Shown here piece after piece: positions 29,345 to 37,541 of a stretch of 64,000 bases of DNA (its first letter is position 1; each line of letters opens with the position of its first letter). The notes under the pieces were generated by a model. It was not told where the DNA came from. It was given only the letters and a program-made list of their open reading frames with translations, and ran no database searches. The position numbers were made by a program, and so were the translations under genes. Source of the stretch: Betaproteobacteria bacterium (lineage in GTDB: Bacteria > Pseudomonadota > Gammaproteobacteria > Burkholderiales > Burkholderiaceae_C); contig CANGHH010000011.1 in the NCBI GenBank assembly GCA_947453725.1, positions 88,820 through 152,819 of the forward strand, read 5' to 3'.

Positions 29345-29626
29345 ATGAAAACGCCTTTGTACCCCTCGATCAGCGGCCCGGAGACACAGGCCGACCGTGC
29401 CCCGGCACAGGGCCCGCGGCCCGCTGGCTGGCGTGGTGCCGTTCACGGGGCGGCGGCCTCTGTCGCGCTGCTGGCAGCCGGGCTGTCGCGCCACCTGCTC
29501 GGTCGCGAGAATGCGCAGGGGGCGGTGTCGCTGGTGGAGCAGCCCAGTCCGGTCCAGCCAGCCCGCTTGCAGCGCTGCGAGGCCGACCGAGCGGTCGGCC
29601 AGCGCTTCCTGCAAGGCGGCGACTGA
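29345..29626 (+). CDS. 93-residue miniprotein derived from cytochrome b561
   Basis: Starts MKTPLYPSIS. Residues 1-46 align with the b561 at 25681 without a gap: shared are M1, T3, I9, P12, A21-Q22-G23, R25, W29, A32, H34, A38 and L42-L43-A44-A45-G46. The last residues, GQRFLQGGD, match GQRSLQGGD of b561. The three middle helices are absent. One membrane helix (about 33-54) remains, with the helix-1 heme-ligand histidine kept. The promoter layout is also shared. It is either a working small membrane protein or the remnant of a duplicated and internally deleted b561 gene. The conserved frame, stop and promoter favour function. The ribosome binding site is weak. Confidence 0.7.
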   Translation: MKTPLYPSISGPETQADRAPAQGPRPAGWRGAVHGAAASVALLAAGLSRHLLGRENAQGAVSLVEQPSPVQPARLQRCEADRAVGQRFLQGGD

Positions 29627-29676
29627 ACTCGGCTTTCTGGTCTGATCGACCCATGGCCGGCGCTACGATGCCAGCC

Positions 29677-30138
29677 ATGGGAATCGACACCACCACGCTG
29701 CGCCGCATCCTCAAGGGCTGCCACACCGTGGCCATCGTCGGCCTGTCGGCCGAATGGCACCGGCCCAGCTTCTTCGTCGCCAAGTACCTGCAGGGCCACG
29801 GCTACCGCATCGTGCCGGTCAACCCGCGCTACCCGGAAATCCTCGGTGAAAAGAGTTACGCGCGGCTCGAGGACATCCCCTTTGCCGTCGACATGGTCGA
29901 CGTCTTCCGGCGCAGCGAAGACGTGCTGCCGATCGCCCACAGCACGGTGGCCATCGGCGCGACCTGTTTCTGGCAGCAGATCGGCGTGCTCAACGCCGAG
30001 GCCGACGCGCTGGCGCGGGCCGCCGGGCTGGACACGGTGATGGACCGCTGCGTGAAGATCGAACACGCGCGGCTGTTCGGCGGCCTGAACTGGGTTGGCG
30101 TCGACACCCAGGTGATCTCGGCGCGGCGGCCGCTGTGA
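29677..30138 (+). CDS. CoA-binding domain protein (YccU-like)
   Basis: A 153-residue single-domain Rossmann-fold protein of the CoA-binding family. The nucleotide loop is TVAIVGLSAEWHRPSFFVAKYLQ and the later stretch is YRIVPVNPRYPEILGEKSYARLEDIP. The function of these proteins is unsettled. MGIDTTTLRRIL was taken as the start; an ATG eight residues earlier (29653) is possible, as neither has a good ribosome binding site. Its stop overlaps the start of the second metY (TGATG), so the two are co-translated. Confidence 0.85.
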   Translation: MGIDTTTLRRILKGCHTVAIVGLSAEWHRPSFFVAKYLQGHGYRIVPVNPRYPEILGEKSYARLEDIPFAVDMVDVFRRSEDVLPIAHSTVAIGATCFWQQIGVLNAEADALARAAGLDTVMDRCVKIEHARLFGGLNWVGVDTQVISARRPL

Positions 30139-31421
30139 TGGCCGACCACGTCTTCAAGCCCGAGACCCTGGCCATCCACGCCGGGCAGATTCCCGACGCC
30201 GCCACCGGCGCCCGCGCGCTGCCGATCTACCAGACCACCAGCTTCGTCTTCGACAGCGCCGACCACGCCGCGAGTCTTTTCAACCTGCAGACTTTCGGCA
30301 ACGTCTACAGCCGCCTGAGCAACCCGACCGTGGCCGCGCTGGAAGAACGCGTGGCGGCACTGGAGGGCGGCCGCGCGGCCGTGGCCAGCGCCAGCGGCAT
30401 GGCCGCCGAGGCGATGGCGCTGATGACCATCCTGCAGGCCGGCGACCATGTCGTGGCGGCCGGCGCGCTCTACGGCGGCAGCGTGACCATGCTGGCCGTC
30501 AGCCTGAAGAAGTTCGGCGTCGAAACGACTTTCGTCGACGGCCGCAGCGCCGACGCCTTCGCCGCCGCGATGCGCCCCAACACCCGGGCCGTCTTTGCCG
30601 AAACGCTGGGCAACCCCAGCCTGCTGGTGCTCGACATCGCGGCGGTCGCCGAGGTGGCCCACGCCCATGGCGTGCCGCTGGTCGTCGACAACACGGTGCC
30701 CTCGCCCTTCCTGTGCAACCCCATCGCGCACGGCGCCGACATCGTCGTCCACAGCGCCACCAAGTACCTGGCCGGCCACGGCACCACGCTGGGCGGCGTG
30801 GTCGTCGAAGGCGGCAAGTTCCCCTGGGACAACGGCCAATTCCCGGGCATGACCGAGCCGTCGCCGGGCTACCACGGCGTGAAGTTCTACGAGACCTTCG
30901 GCGACTTCGGTTTCAGCATGCGCTGCCGCATGGAAGCGCTGCGTGTCTTCGGCGCGGCACTGTCGCCGATGAGCGCCTGGCAGATCCTGCAAGGCGTCGA
31001 GACGCTGCCGCTGCGCATGGAGCGCCACTGCAGCAACGCGCTGAAGGTGGCCGAGTTCCTGCGCGGCCATCCCGCGGTGGCCTGGGTCAACTACCCGGGC
31101 CTGCCCGACCACCCGCAGCAAGCGCTGCTGATGCGCCAGATGCGCGGCGCGTCGGGCCTGCTCGCGTTCGGGGTGAAGGGTGGTGTGGCGGCCGGCGTCA
31201 CTTTCATCGAAAGCGCGCAGTTCATGAGCCACCTGGTGAACATCGGTGACACGCGCACCCTGATCAGCCACCCGGCCAGCACCACCCACCGGCAACTCGA
31301 CGCGGCGCAACAGGTCGCTGCCGGCGTGCCGCCGGACATGGTGCGCATCTCGGTGGGACTGGAACACATCGACGACATCTTGTGGGACATCGACCAGGCC
31401 CTGACCAGGGCCAGCGCCTAG
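30138..31421 (+). CDS. metY: O-acetylhomoserine sulfhydrylase, MetY-type (paralogue 2)
   Basis: A 427-residue PLP enzyme of the same family as the gene at 2419. Features are FKPETLAIHAGQ, YSRLSNPT, SGMAAEAMALM and HSATKYLAGHG with the PLP lysine near residue 209. It is closer than paralogue 1 to classical MetY (YQTTSFVFDSADHAA, GGKFPWDNGQFPGMTEPSPGYHG). It probably makes homocysteine directly from sulfide. The start ATG overlaps the preceding stop codon. Two MetY copies suggest different sulfur donors or regulation (inferred). Confidence 0.93.
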   Translation: MADHVFKPETLAIHAGQIPDAATGARALPIYQTTSFVFDSADHAASLFNLQTFGNVYSRLSNPTVAALEERVAALEGGRAAVASASGMAAEAMALMTILQAGDHVVAAGALYGGSVTMLAVSLKKFGVETTFVDGRSADAFAAAMRPNTRAVFAETLGNPSLLVLDIAAVAEVAHAHGVPLVVDNTVPSPFLCNPIAHGADIVVHSATKYLAGHGTTLGGVVVEGGKFPWDNGQFPGMTEPSPGYHGVKFYETFGDFGFSMRCRMEALRVFGAALSPMSAWQILQGVETLPLRMERHCSNALKVAEFLRGHPAVAWVNYPGLPDHPQQALLMRQMRGASGLLAFGVKGGVAAGVTFIESAQFMSHLVNIGDTRTLISHPASTTHRQLDAAQQVAAGVPPDMVRISVGLEHIDDILWDIDQALTRASA

Positions 31422-32740
31422 CTCGTGGCTTTGCCCGGTGCTGCCGCCGGGGCGTTGGCCGAGCTGGCGGACAGGAAGGACCGCGCTTGCGGCTCGGCAG
31501 CGGCGTCCTTGCCTTCGCTGGCGCCCATCGCCCGATTCAACTTGTCGAGCAGCGTGAAAACGCTGTCGATGCTGAAACCAGCGAGGAAGGCCACGCCGAA
31601 GGACACCGACGATACGGCGATGGCCGAAGAATTGGTGGTCAGCGCGGTGGGGACCCAGAACCAGCCGATGATGATGCCGGCCAGACCGCCGAGCGCGATG
31701 CGCAGCACCAGCGACAGCAGATCGACGATGCGCGCGTCGCCCTGGCCGTTGCGCCAGTCGTTGACAAAGAGCAACCTGCGCATCAGGAAAACACAGGCTC
31801 CCAACAAGCCGTACAGGCCGGGCAGCATCCAGGAAACGAGCAGGAACACCTTGTTGCGCGTCGCGTAGATGAACTCGTCGAGCGGCAGGCTGTAGCCCTG
31901 GTCGATCTGCAGCGACTTCACGAAACAGGCGATGCTGCCTTCGTAGGCCTCGAGGTCGACCTTGGCGTCCGAAACCGCCGCCTTGCCCTTGACGCCATCC
32001 GGCAACCTGGGGCAATCGAGCACAGGCGCCAACTCTTCCGTCAGGCCGCCCCCTGCAGTGATCGCCTCGGCTGGCGATGCGCATTCGGCGGACGGGCCGT
32101 TGGAATCGGAATTGAGGGCTTTCGCCAGGCCTTGCGACCAGCAGGGGCCGTAGGTCTGGAACAGCGCGGGCACGTAGCGGATGACTGCCGATTCGACCAG
32201 CATCGACCGCACCGCGACGAGCTTGCCGAAGAGCCGCTTGGCATCGTTCACGAGCTTCTGGTAGCCATCCAGATGGGCCAGTGTCGGTGCCTGGACGTTC
32301 AGCACCTTCTCGTAGCGGTACATCTTCCAGGCGAAGTAGACCTTCTCGGGCAAGCGCTCGCTGACCAGGTCCTGGTACTCGCGCAGGGCCAGATCGGCCT
32401 TGTGCAATTCCGAGCTCTGGAACGACAGGTAGAGTGTCAGCAGCAGCGTCAGCAAGCCGATCAGGTAGGGCGTGATCTGAGCGACACGGTGGCTGAAACG
32501 GCCCAGCCTGGTTTCCCGGCGCTGAAGCTGGTCCACCGTGATGCCGAGTTCGACCGAGACGGCTTCGATGGCCTTGTTCAGCGGCGTGGCGCTCGGGCGC
32601 TCACCGGCCTCGAGCGCCTGGGTCGCCCGGTCGATCTCGTCAAAGATGGTGCTGCCTTGGGGCAGCCTGCCATTGCGAAAAGCGTGCCCTGCGATCAGGC
32701 GTGCCCGGGGCAGGACTTCGTCGATGCTCAGCGGGGCCAT
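31418..32740 (-). CDS. unknown membrane protein with a cysteine-bearing loop
   Basis: A 440-residue protein starting MAPLSIDEVL. A cytoplasmic N-terminal part (about 1-85) is followed by helix 1 (about 88-107), a large probably periplasmic loop of about 190 residues with four cysteines (GPCWSQ, AECASP, LDCPRL, IACFVK), then three helices close together (VFLLVSWMLPGLYGLLGA, LLSLVLRIALGGLAGIII and VSSVSFGVAFLAGFSI) and an Ala-rich tail. No family is recognised. Its stop overlaps that of metY by four bases (convergent genes). The four loop cysteines could form two disulfides. Composition is normal for the window. Confidence 0.75.
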   Translation of the reverse strand: MAPLSIDEVLPRARLIAGHAFRNGRLPQGSTIFDEIDRATQALEAGERPSATPLNKAIEAVSVELGITVDQLQRRETRLGRFSHRVAQITPYLIGLLTLLLTLYLSFQSSELHKADLALREYQDLVSERLPEKVYFAWKMYRYEKVLNVQAPTLAHLDGYQKLVNDAKRLFGKLVAVRSMLVESAVIRYVPALFQTYGPCWSQGLAKALNSDSNGPSAECASPAEAITAGGGLTEELAPVLDCPRLPDGVKGKAAVSDAKVDLEAYEGSIACFVKSLQIDQGYSLPLDEFIYATRNKVFLLVSWMLPGLYGLLGACVFLMRRLLFVNDWRNGQGDARIVDLLSLVLRIALGGLAGIIIGWFWVPTALTTNSSAIAVSSVSFGVAFLAGFSIDSVFTLLDKLNRAMGASEGKDAAAEPQARSFLSASSANAPAAAPGKATS

Positions 32741-32776
32741 GGCGGGTCGAAGCGTGTGGCGTTGCCGGTCCAGCGA

Positions 32777-32983
32777 CTACTTCAAGACGCCGCGTATCCA
32801 GCCACTGGGTGTCTGGCAGGCACAGGGCGCGCCCGGCGGCCCCGGCTGCACGGCCCGGCACCAGGACTGTGGCGTGATGCAGATGGTGCCAGGCCGCGCG
32901 TCTTTGGGTTGGGCATAAGCCGCCGCCAGCAGGGCCAATGCAAGCGGCAAACCCAGCAGCAGCAGGCGTCTGAAATCGGACAT
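32777..32983 (-). CDS. short secreted cysteine-containing protein
   Basis: A 68-residue protein starting MSDFRRLLLL, with signal peptide about 1-25. The mature part contains ICITPQSWCRAVQPGPPG and PCACQTPSGW, with four cysteines. Short secreted proteins with this CxTPxxWCR...PGPPGxPC pattern occur in many Burkholderiales genomes (from memory) with no assigned function. It lies just upstream of the unknown membrane protein on the same strand, 36 bases away. Confidence 0.65.
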   Translation of the reverse strand: MSDFRRLLLLGLPLALALLAAAYAQPKDARPGTICITPQSWCRAVQPGPPGAPCACQTPSGWIRGVLK

Positions 32984-33240
32984 GGCACATCTCCTGGCAT
33001 CAACGGTCTTGCGGGAATCCCGTCCCGACGGCGTGCCGTCGAGGCGGATTCCCAGCCCACGGCAGCCTCTAACGGCCGGCCGCCGCGCGTCCAAACCGTG
33101 AAGCTAGTGCAAGACGAGAGCGAGCGCCATCCCCAAGACGGCGGTCCAGCCCCATGTCTGTTGCGCTGGACGGGCCGCACGACGCTGCCGGCTGGCAGCC
33201 GGCGCTTACCATGCGCATTCCGTCTCAGCCTGCCTTCGCC

Positions 33241-34887
33241 ATGAGCATCTACGACCAGCACCTGGACAAGAACCCGGCCAACTACGCGGCGCTGTCGCCG
33301 GTCAGTTTCGTCGAACGCAGCGCCGAGGTCTTTGGCGATCTGCCGGCTGTCGTTCACGGTGCGCGGCGCTACACCTGGGCGCAGACGCGCGAGCGCTCGG
33401 CGCGGCTGGCGGCCGCCTTGCAGGCGCTGGGCGTGGTGCGCGGCAGCACCGTCAGCGTGATGCTGCCGAACACGCCCGAGATGGTCGAGGCCCATTACGC
33501 GGTGCCGGCGCTGAACGCGGTGCTGAACACGCTGAACACGCGGCTGGACGCGCCGCTGCTGGCCTGGCAGATGAACCACTGCGAGGCGCAGGTGCTGATC
33601 ACCGACCGCGAGTTCGCGCCGCTGATGGCGCCGGCGCTGCAGCTGCTGCGCGACGACTTCGGCCGCACGCCCATCGTCATCGACGTCGCCGACAGCGAGT
33701 ACGGCGGCGCCGGTGCCTTGCTGGGCGGGTTCGAGTACGAAGCCCTGCTGGCCGCGCACGCGCCGCTGGCCACCTTGCAGGGCCCGGCCGACGAATGGGA
33801 CGCCATCGCCGTCAGCTACACCAGCGGCACCACCGGCGACCCCAAGGGCGTGGTCACCCACCACCGCGGCGCCTACCTGAACGCGGTCTGCAACGCGGCC
33901 ACCTGGACCATGCCGCACTTCCCCAAGTACCTGTGGACGCTGCCGATGTTCCACTGCAACGGCTGGTGTTTCCCGTGGACCGTGGCGATGCTCGGCGGCA
34001 CCCATGTCTGCCTGCGCAAGGTCGAGGCCAAGGCCATGCTCGACGCGATGCGCGACCATGGCGTCGACCATTACTGCGCGGCGCCCATCGTGCACAGCCT
34101 GCTGATCAACGCGCCGGCCGAACTGCGCGCCGGCATCACGCAGCAGGTGCGCGGCATGGTGGCCGGTGCGGCACCGCCGGCGGCGATGATCGAAGGCATG
34201 GCAAGACTGGGCTTCGAGATCACCCATGTCTACGGCCTGACCGAGGTCTACGGCCCGGCCAGCGTGGCGGTGAAACGCGACTCGTGGGCGGCACAGACGC
34301 TGTCGGAACAGACCCGCCTGAATGGCCGCCAGGGCGTGCGCTACATGCTGCAGGACGGCATGACGGTGCTGGACGCCGACACGATGGCCGTGACACCGGC
34401 CGACGGGCTGACCATGGGGGAGATCATGTTCCGCGGCAACATCGTGATGAAGGGCTACCTGAAGAACCCGGCGTCCACCGACAAGGCTTTCGAAGGCGGC
34501 TGGTTCCACACCGGCGACCTGGCGGTGATGGAGCCCGACCGCTACGTGAAGATCAAGGACCGCAGCAAGGACATCATCATCAGCGGCGGCGAGAACATCA
34601 GCAGCCTCGAGGTGGAAGATGCGCTCTACCGCCACGCTGCGGTGGTGGCCTGCGCGGTGGTGGCGCGGCCCGACCCCAAGTGGGGCGAGACGCCGGTGGC
34701 CTATGTCGAGCTGCAGCCCGGTTCAGCGGTGACGGCGGCCGAACTGGTGGCGCACTGCAAGGGCCTGCTGGCCGGCTACAAGGTGCCCCGCGAGATCCGT
34801 TTCGAGGCGATCCCGAAGACCAGCACCGGCAAGATCCAGAAATTCCAGCTGCGCGAGCGCGCCAAGAGCGCCGCCGCGTTTGAATGA
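33241..34887 (+). CDS. acyl-CoA synthetase (AMP-binding)
   Basis: A 548-residue adenylate-forming ligase that activates a carboxylic acid as acyl-AMP and then acyl-CoA. The P-loop is SYTSGTTGDPKGV, the A5 motif YGLTEVYGP, the A7 motif WFHTGDLAV, the hinge IKDRSKDIIISGGENI and the catalytic Lys in TSTGKIQKF. The start MSIYDQHLDKNPANY matches medium-chain acyl-CoA ligases related to AlkK and DmdB. Substrate not determined. It runs into the enoyl-CoA hydratase 10 bases later, suggesting a fatty-acid or organic-acid degradation unit. Confidence 0.93.
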   Translation: MSIYDQHLDKNPANYAALSPVSFVERSAEVFGDLPAVVHGARRYTWAQTRERSARLAAALQALGVVRGSTVSVMLPNTPEMVEAHYAVPALNAVLNTLNTRLDAPLLAWQMNHCEAQVLITDREFAPLMAPALQLLRDDFGRTPIVIDVADSEYGGAGALLGGFEYEALLAAHAPLATLQGPADEWDAIAVSYTSGTTGDPKGVVTHHRGAYLNAVCNAATWTMPHFPKYLWTLPMFHCNGWCFPWTVAMLGGTHVCLRKVEAKAMLDAMRDHGVDHYCAAPIVHSLLINAPAELRAGITQQVRGMVAGAAPPAAMIEGMARLGFEITHVYGLTEVYGPASVAVKRDSWAAQTLSEQTRLNGRQGVRYMLQDGMTVLDADTMAVTPADGLTMGEIMFRGNIVMKGYLKNPASTDKAFEGGWFHTGDLAVMEPDRYVKIKDRSKDIIISGGENISSLEVEDALYRHAAVVACAVVARPDPKWGETPVAYVELQPGSAVTAAELVAHCKGLLAGYKVPREIRFEAIPKTSTGKIQKFQLRERAKSAAAFE

Positions 34888-34897
34888 GGACAGGGCC

Positions 34898-35677
34898 ATG
34901 AGCGATACCGACCTGGTGCTGATCAGCCACGACGCCCGCGGCGTCTTCACGTTGACGCTGAACCGGCCCGCCGCCTACAACGCGCTGTCGGTGGCGATGC
35001 TGAGCGCGTTGCAGGACGCGCTGGACCGCGTGGCCGACGACGGGCGAGCCCGCGTGCTTGTCATCGCCGCCGCCGGCAAGGCTTTCTGCGCCGGCCACGA
35101 CCTGAAGGAGATGCGCGCCGAGCCCTCGCAGGCCTGTTACGAAGCGCTGTTCGCGCAGTGCGCCCGCGTGATGCTGAGCATCCAGCAGCTGCCGGTGCCG
35201 GTGGTGGCGCGGGTGCAGGGCATCGCCACCGCGGCCGGCTGCCAGCTGGTGGCGCAGTGCGACCTGGCGGTGGCCGTGCGCGAGGCGAAGTTCGCGGTCA
35301 GCGGCGTCAACCTGGGGCTGTTCTGCAGCACGCCCAGCGTGGCGCTGAGCCGCAACCTGGGGCGCAAGGCGGCCTTCGAGATGCTGGTCACCGGCGACTT
35401 CATCAGCGCCGACGAAGCGCAGTCGCGCGGCCTGGTCAACCGCGTGGTCGCTGCCGAGCAGCTCGACGCCGAAGTCGACGCGCTGGTCTCGCGCATCGCC
35501 GCCAAGCCGCGCGTGGCGCTGGCGCTGGGCAAGGCGCTGTTCTACCGCCAGCTGGAAACCGGCATGGCGGCCGCTTACGAAGACGCCGCCACGACGATGG
35601 CCTGCAACATGATGGACGCCAGCGCGCTCGAAGGCGTGCAGGCTTTCATCGACAAGCGGCCGCCGAATTGGCGCTGA
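34898..35677 (+). CDS. enoyl-CoA hydratase/isomerase family protein
   Basis: A 259-residue crotonase-fold protein. NRPAAYNALS and AFCAGHDLKEMRAE (oxyanion region) and GIATAAGCQLVAQCDLAVA are family motifs. In the second oxyanion block, where classical hydratases carry a catalytic Glu, Ala-Ala-Gly-Cys-Gln appears, as in the ECHDC3-like branch, so the reaction is uncertain. The ATG at 34898 has an AGGACAGGG ribosome binding site; an ATG at 34880 overlaps the previous stop but lacks one. It probably works with the acyl-CoA ligase. Confidence 0.9.
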   Translation: MSDTDLVLISHDARGVFTLTLNRPAAYNALSVAMLSALQDALDRVADDGRARVLVIAAAGKAFCAGHDLKEMRAEPSQACYEALFAQCARVMLSIQQLPVPVVARVQGIATAAGCQLVAQCDLAVAVREAKFAVSGVNLGLFCSTPSVALSRNLGRKAAFEMLVTGDFISADEAQSRGLVNRVVAAEQLDAEVDALVSRIAAKPRVALALGKALFYRQLETGMAAAYEDAATTMACNMMDASALEGVQAFIDKRPPNWR

Positions 35678-36543
35678 AGCCGCCGGCTGGCGACTTGCTG
35701 CACAGCGCCTTCTACCGCTTCTTCGCTTGCCCCGACCCGGTCGAGCTGGCCGAGTGCCTGCGTGCGCTGGCGGCTGGCCTGCAGGGCAGCATCGTCGTGG
35801 CCCGCGAAGGCATCAACGGCACGGTGGCGGGTGCGACCGAGGCCGTCGCGGCCTTCGAAGCAGCCCTGCAGGCCGATGCCTTGCAGGCCGGCGCGCTGCG
35901 CGGCATGGCCTTCAAGCGCAGCGCCTGCACCACGGCCCCTTTCGGCCGGCTGAAGGTCAGCGTCCGGCCCGAGATCGTCGCGTTGGGTCTGCCCGATGCG
36001 AGCGCCTGGCCAGCGCCTGACGAAGCCGACGCCAGCCGTGTCGCACCGGCCGAGTGGCGCGCCCTGCTGCAGCGCGACGATCTGGTGCTGCTCGACAACC
36101 GCAACCATTTCGAATTCCGGCTCGGTCATTTCAAGGGCGCGGTCGACCCGCAGGTGCACAACTTCCGCGACTTCGTGGCCCATGTGCAGGCCCACGCGCC
36201 GGCCTGGCGCGCAGCGGGGCGCACCGTGGCCATGTACTGCACCGGCGGCATCCGCTGCGACAAGACCGCGCCCTGGTTGCGCAGCCTCGGACTGGACGTG
36301 AAACAGCTCGACGGCGGCATCCTGAACCACTTCGCGCAGATCCCCGACGCCGGGCGCGACTGGCTCGGCGAGTGCTATGTCTTCGACCGCCGGGTGGCGC
36401 TGGACACGCGGCTGCAGGAAACGGCGACCACCGTCGAGCAGGTCTACGACCCGCGTCATCCCGACGAGGCCTGGCGCCTGCAGCGCGCGCGGCAGCTGGA
36501 CGCGATCGACGTGATCGACGCCGCAGTCCGGCCCCCGCCGTGA
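35668..36543 (+). CDS. trhO: rhodanese-domain tRNA uridine hydroxylase, TrhO-like (copy 1)
   Basis: A 291-residue protein with an N-terminal ferredoxin-like part (REGINGTVAG) and a C-terminal rhodanese domain, catalytic loop YCTGGIRCDK. TrhO hydroxylates U34 of some tRNAs using oxygen. There is no ATG; a TTG at 35668, overlapping the end of the hydratase gene, gives the expected N-terminus (HSAFYRFFACPDP). It overlaps the pseudouridine synthase by GTGA. A second TrhO lies at 40808-41569. Confidence 0.88.
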   Translation: MALKPPAGDLLHSAFYRFFACPDPVELAECLRALAAGLQGSIVVAREGINGTVAGATEAVAAFEAALQADALQAGALRGMAFKRSACTTAPFGRLKVSVRPEIVALGLPDASAWPAPDEADASRVAPAEWRALLQRDDLVLLDNRNHFEFRLGHFKGAVDPQVHNFRDFVAHVQAHAPAWRAAGRTVAMYCTGGIRCDKTAPWLRSLGLDVKQLDGGILNHFAQIPDAGRDWLGECYVFDRRVALDTRLQETATTVEQVYDPRHPDEAWRLQRARQLDAIDVIDAAVRPPP

Positions 36544-37475
36544 CGCGGCCGCGCGCCCTGTGGACCCCGCCGCTGCGCGACGGGGTCAGCGCCAGCCGCG
36601 TGGCCGTCAGCGCGGTCAACGCCGGGCCCCGGCCGACGCTGGCCGCCTTCCTGGCCGCCCGCCTGCCCGCTGCCACCGACTGGCCCGAACGCCTGGCGCG
36701 CGGCGAGGTGCTGGATGCGCAAGGCCGGCCCGTCGCACCCGACGCGCCCGCCGTAGCCGGCCAGGTGCTGTGGTACTGGCGCTCACCGCCGCCCGAGGCC
36801 GTGCCGCCCGAGGATATCGAGGTGCTCCACCAGTGCGAACACCTGGTGGCGGTCGACAAGCCGCACTTCATGAGCGTCACGCCGGGCGGCCGCCACCTGC
36901 ACCAGACGGTGCTGGTGCGGCTGAAGCGCCTGCTCGGCATCGCGACGCTGACCCCGATGCACCGCCTGGACCGCGAAACCGCCGGCGTGTTGCTCTTCAT
37001 CGTCCGCCCCGAAGACCGCCACGCCTACCAGACCCTGCTGCGCGAGCGCGAAGTGCACAAGGTCTACGAGGCCGTCGCGCCCTGGCGCGCCGACCTGGTC
37101 TTGCCGCTGGACTGCAGCGACCGCCTGATCGAACCGCCGGGCGCGAACTTCATGCAGATGCAGGTCCAGCCCGGCGAACCGAACGCGCAGACGCGCATCG
37201 AGCTGATCCGCCGCCTGGGACCCGGGCTGGCCCACTACCGCCTGCTGCCGCTGACCGGCCGCAAGCACCAGTTGCGCATGCACCTGAACGGCCTCGGCTT
37301 GCCGATCGTCGGCGACCGCATTTACCCGCGCCTGTGGCCCGAGCCGCCGCCGGATGCGCCGCCCGACTGGTCGGATCCGTTGCAACTGCTGGCCCGCGAC
37401 ATCGCCTTCACCGACCCGGTCACTGGGCAGGCACGGGCCTTCAGCAGCCGTCGCCGGCTGGCGCTGGTGCCCTGA
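36540..37475 (+). CDS. RluA-family pseudouridine synthase
   Basis: A 311-residue RNA-modifying enzyme with a GTG start in a GTGA overlap with the preceding gene. The catalytic motif is MHRLDRETAGVLLF with the essential Asp, preceded by HLVAVDKPHFMSVTPGG and followed by TGRKHQLRMHLNGLGLPIVGDRIYP. The exact RNA target (23S rRNA or tRNA) cannot be told; it resembles the RluA/TruC branch. Overlap with TrhO puts two RNA-modification genes under coupled translation. Confidence 0.92.
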   Translation: MTRPRALWTPPLRDGVSASRVAVSAVNAGPRPTLAAFLAARLPAATDWPERLARGEVLDAQGRPVAPDAPAVAGQVLWYWRSPPPEAVPPEDIEVLHQCEHLVAVDKPHFMSVTPGGRHLHQTVLVRLKRLLGIATLTPMHRLDRETAGVLLFIVRPEDRHAYQTLLREREVHKVYEAVAPWRADLVLPLDCSDRLIEPPGANFMQMQVQPGEPNAQTRIELIRRLGPGLAHYRLLPLTGRKHQLRMHLNGLGLPIVGDRIYPRLWPEPPPDAPPDWSDPLQLLARDIAFTDPVTGQARAFSSRRRLALVP

Positions 37476-37541
37476 CGGCCACGCAGTGGGGCGGTGCGCC
37501 TTAGGATCCGGGCTACCCCGCTGCCGTACCCGCCCATCCCC

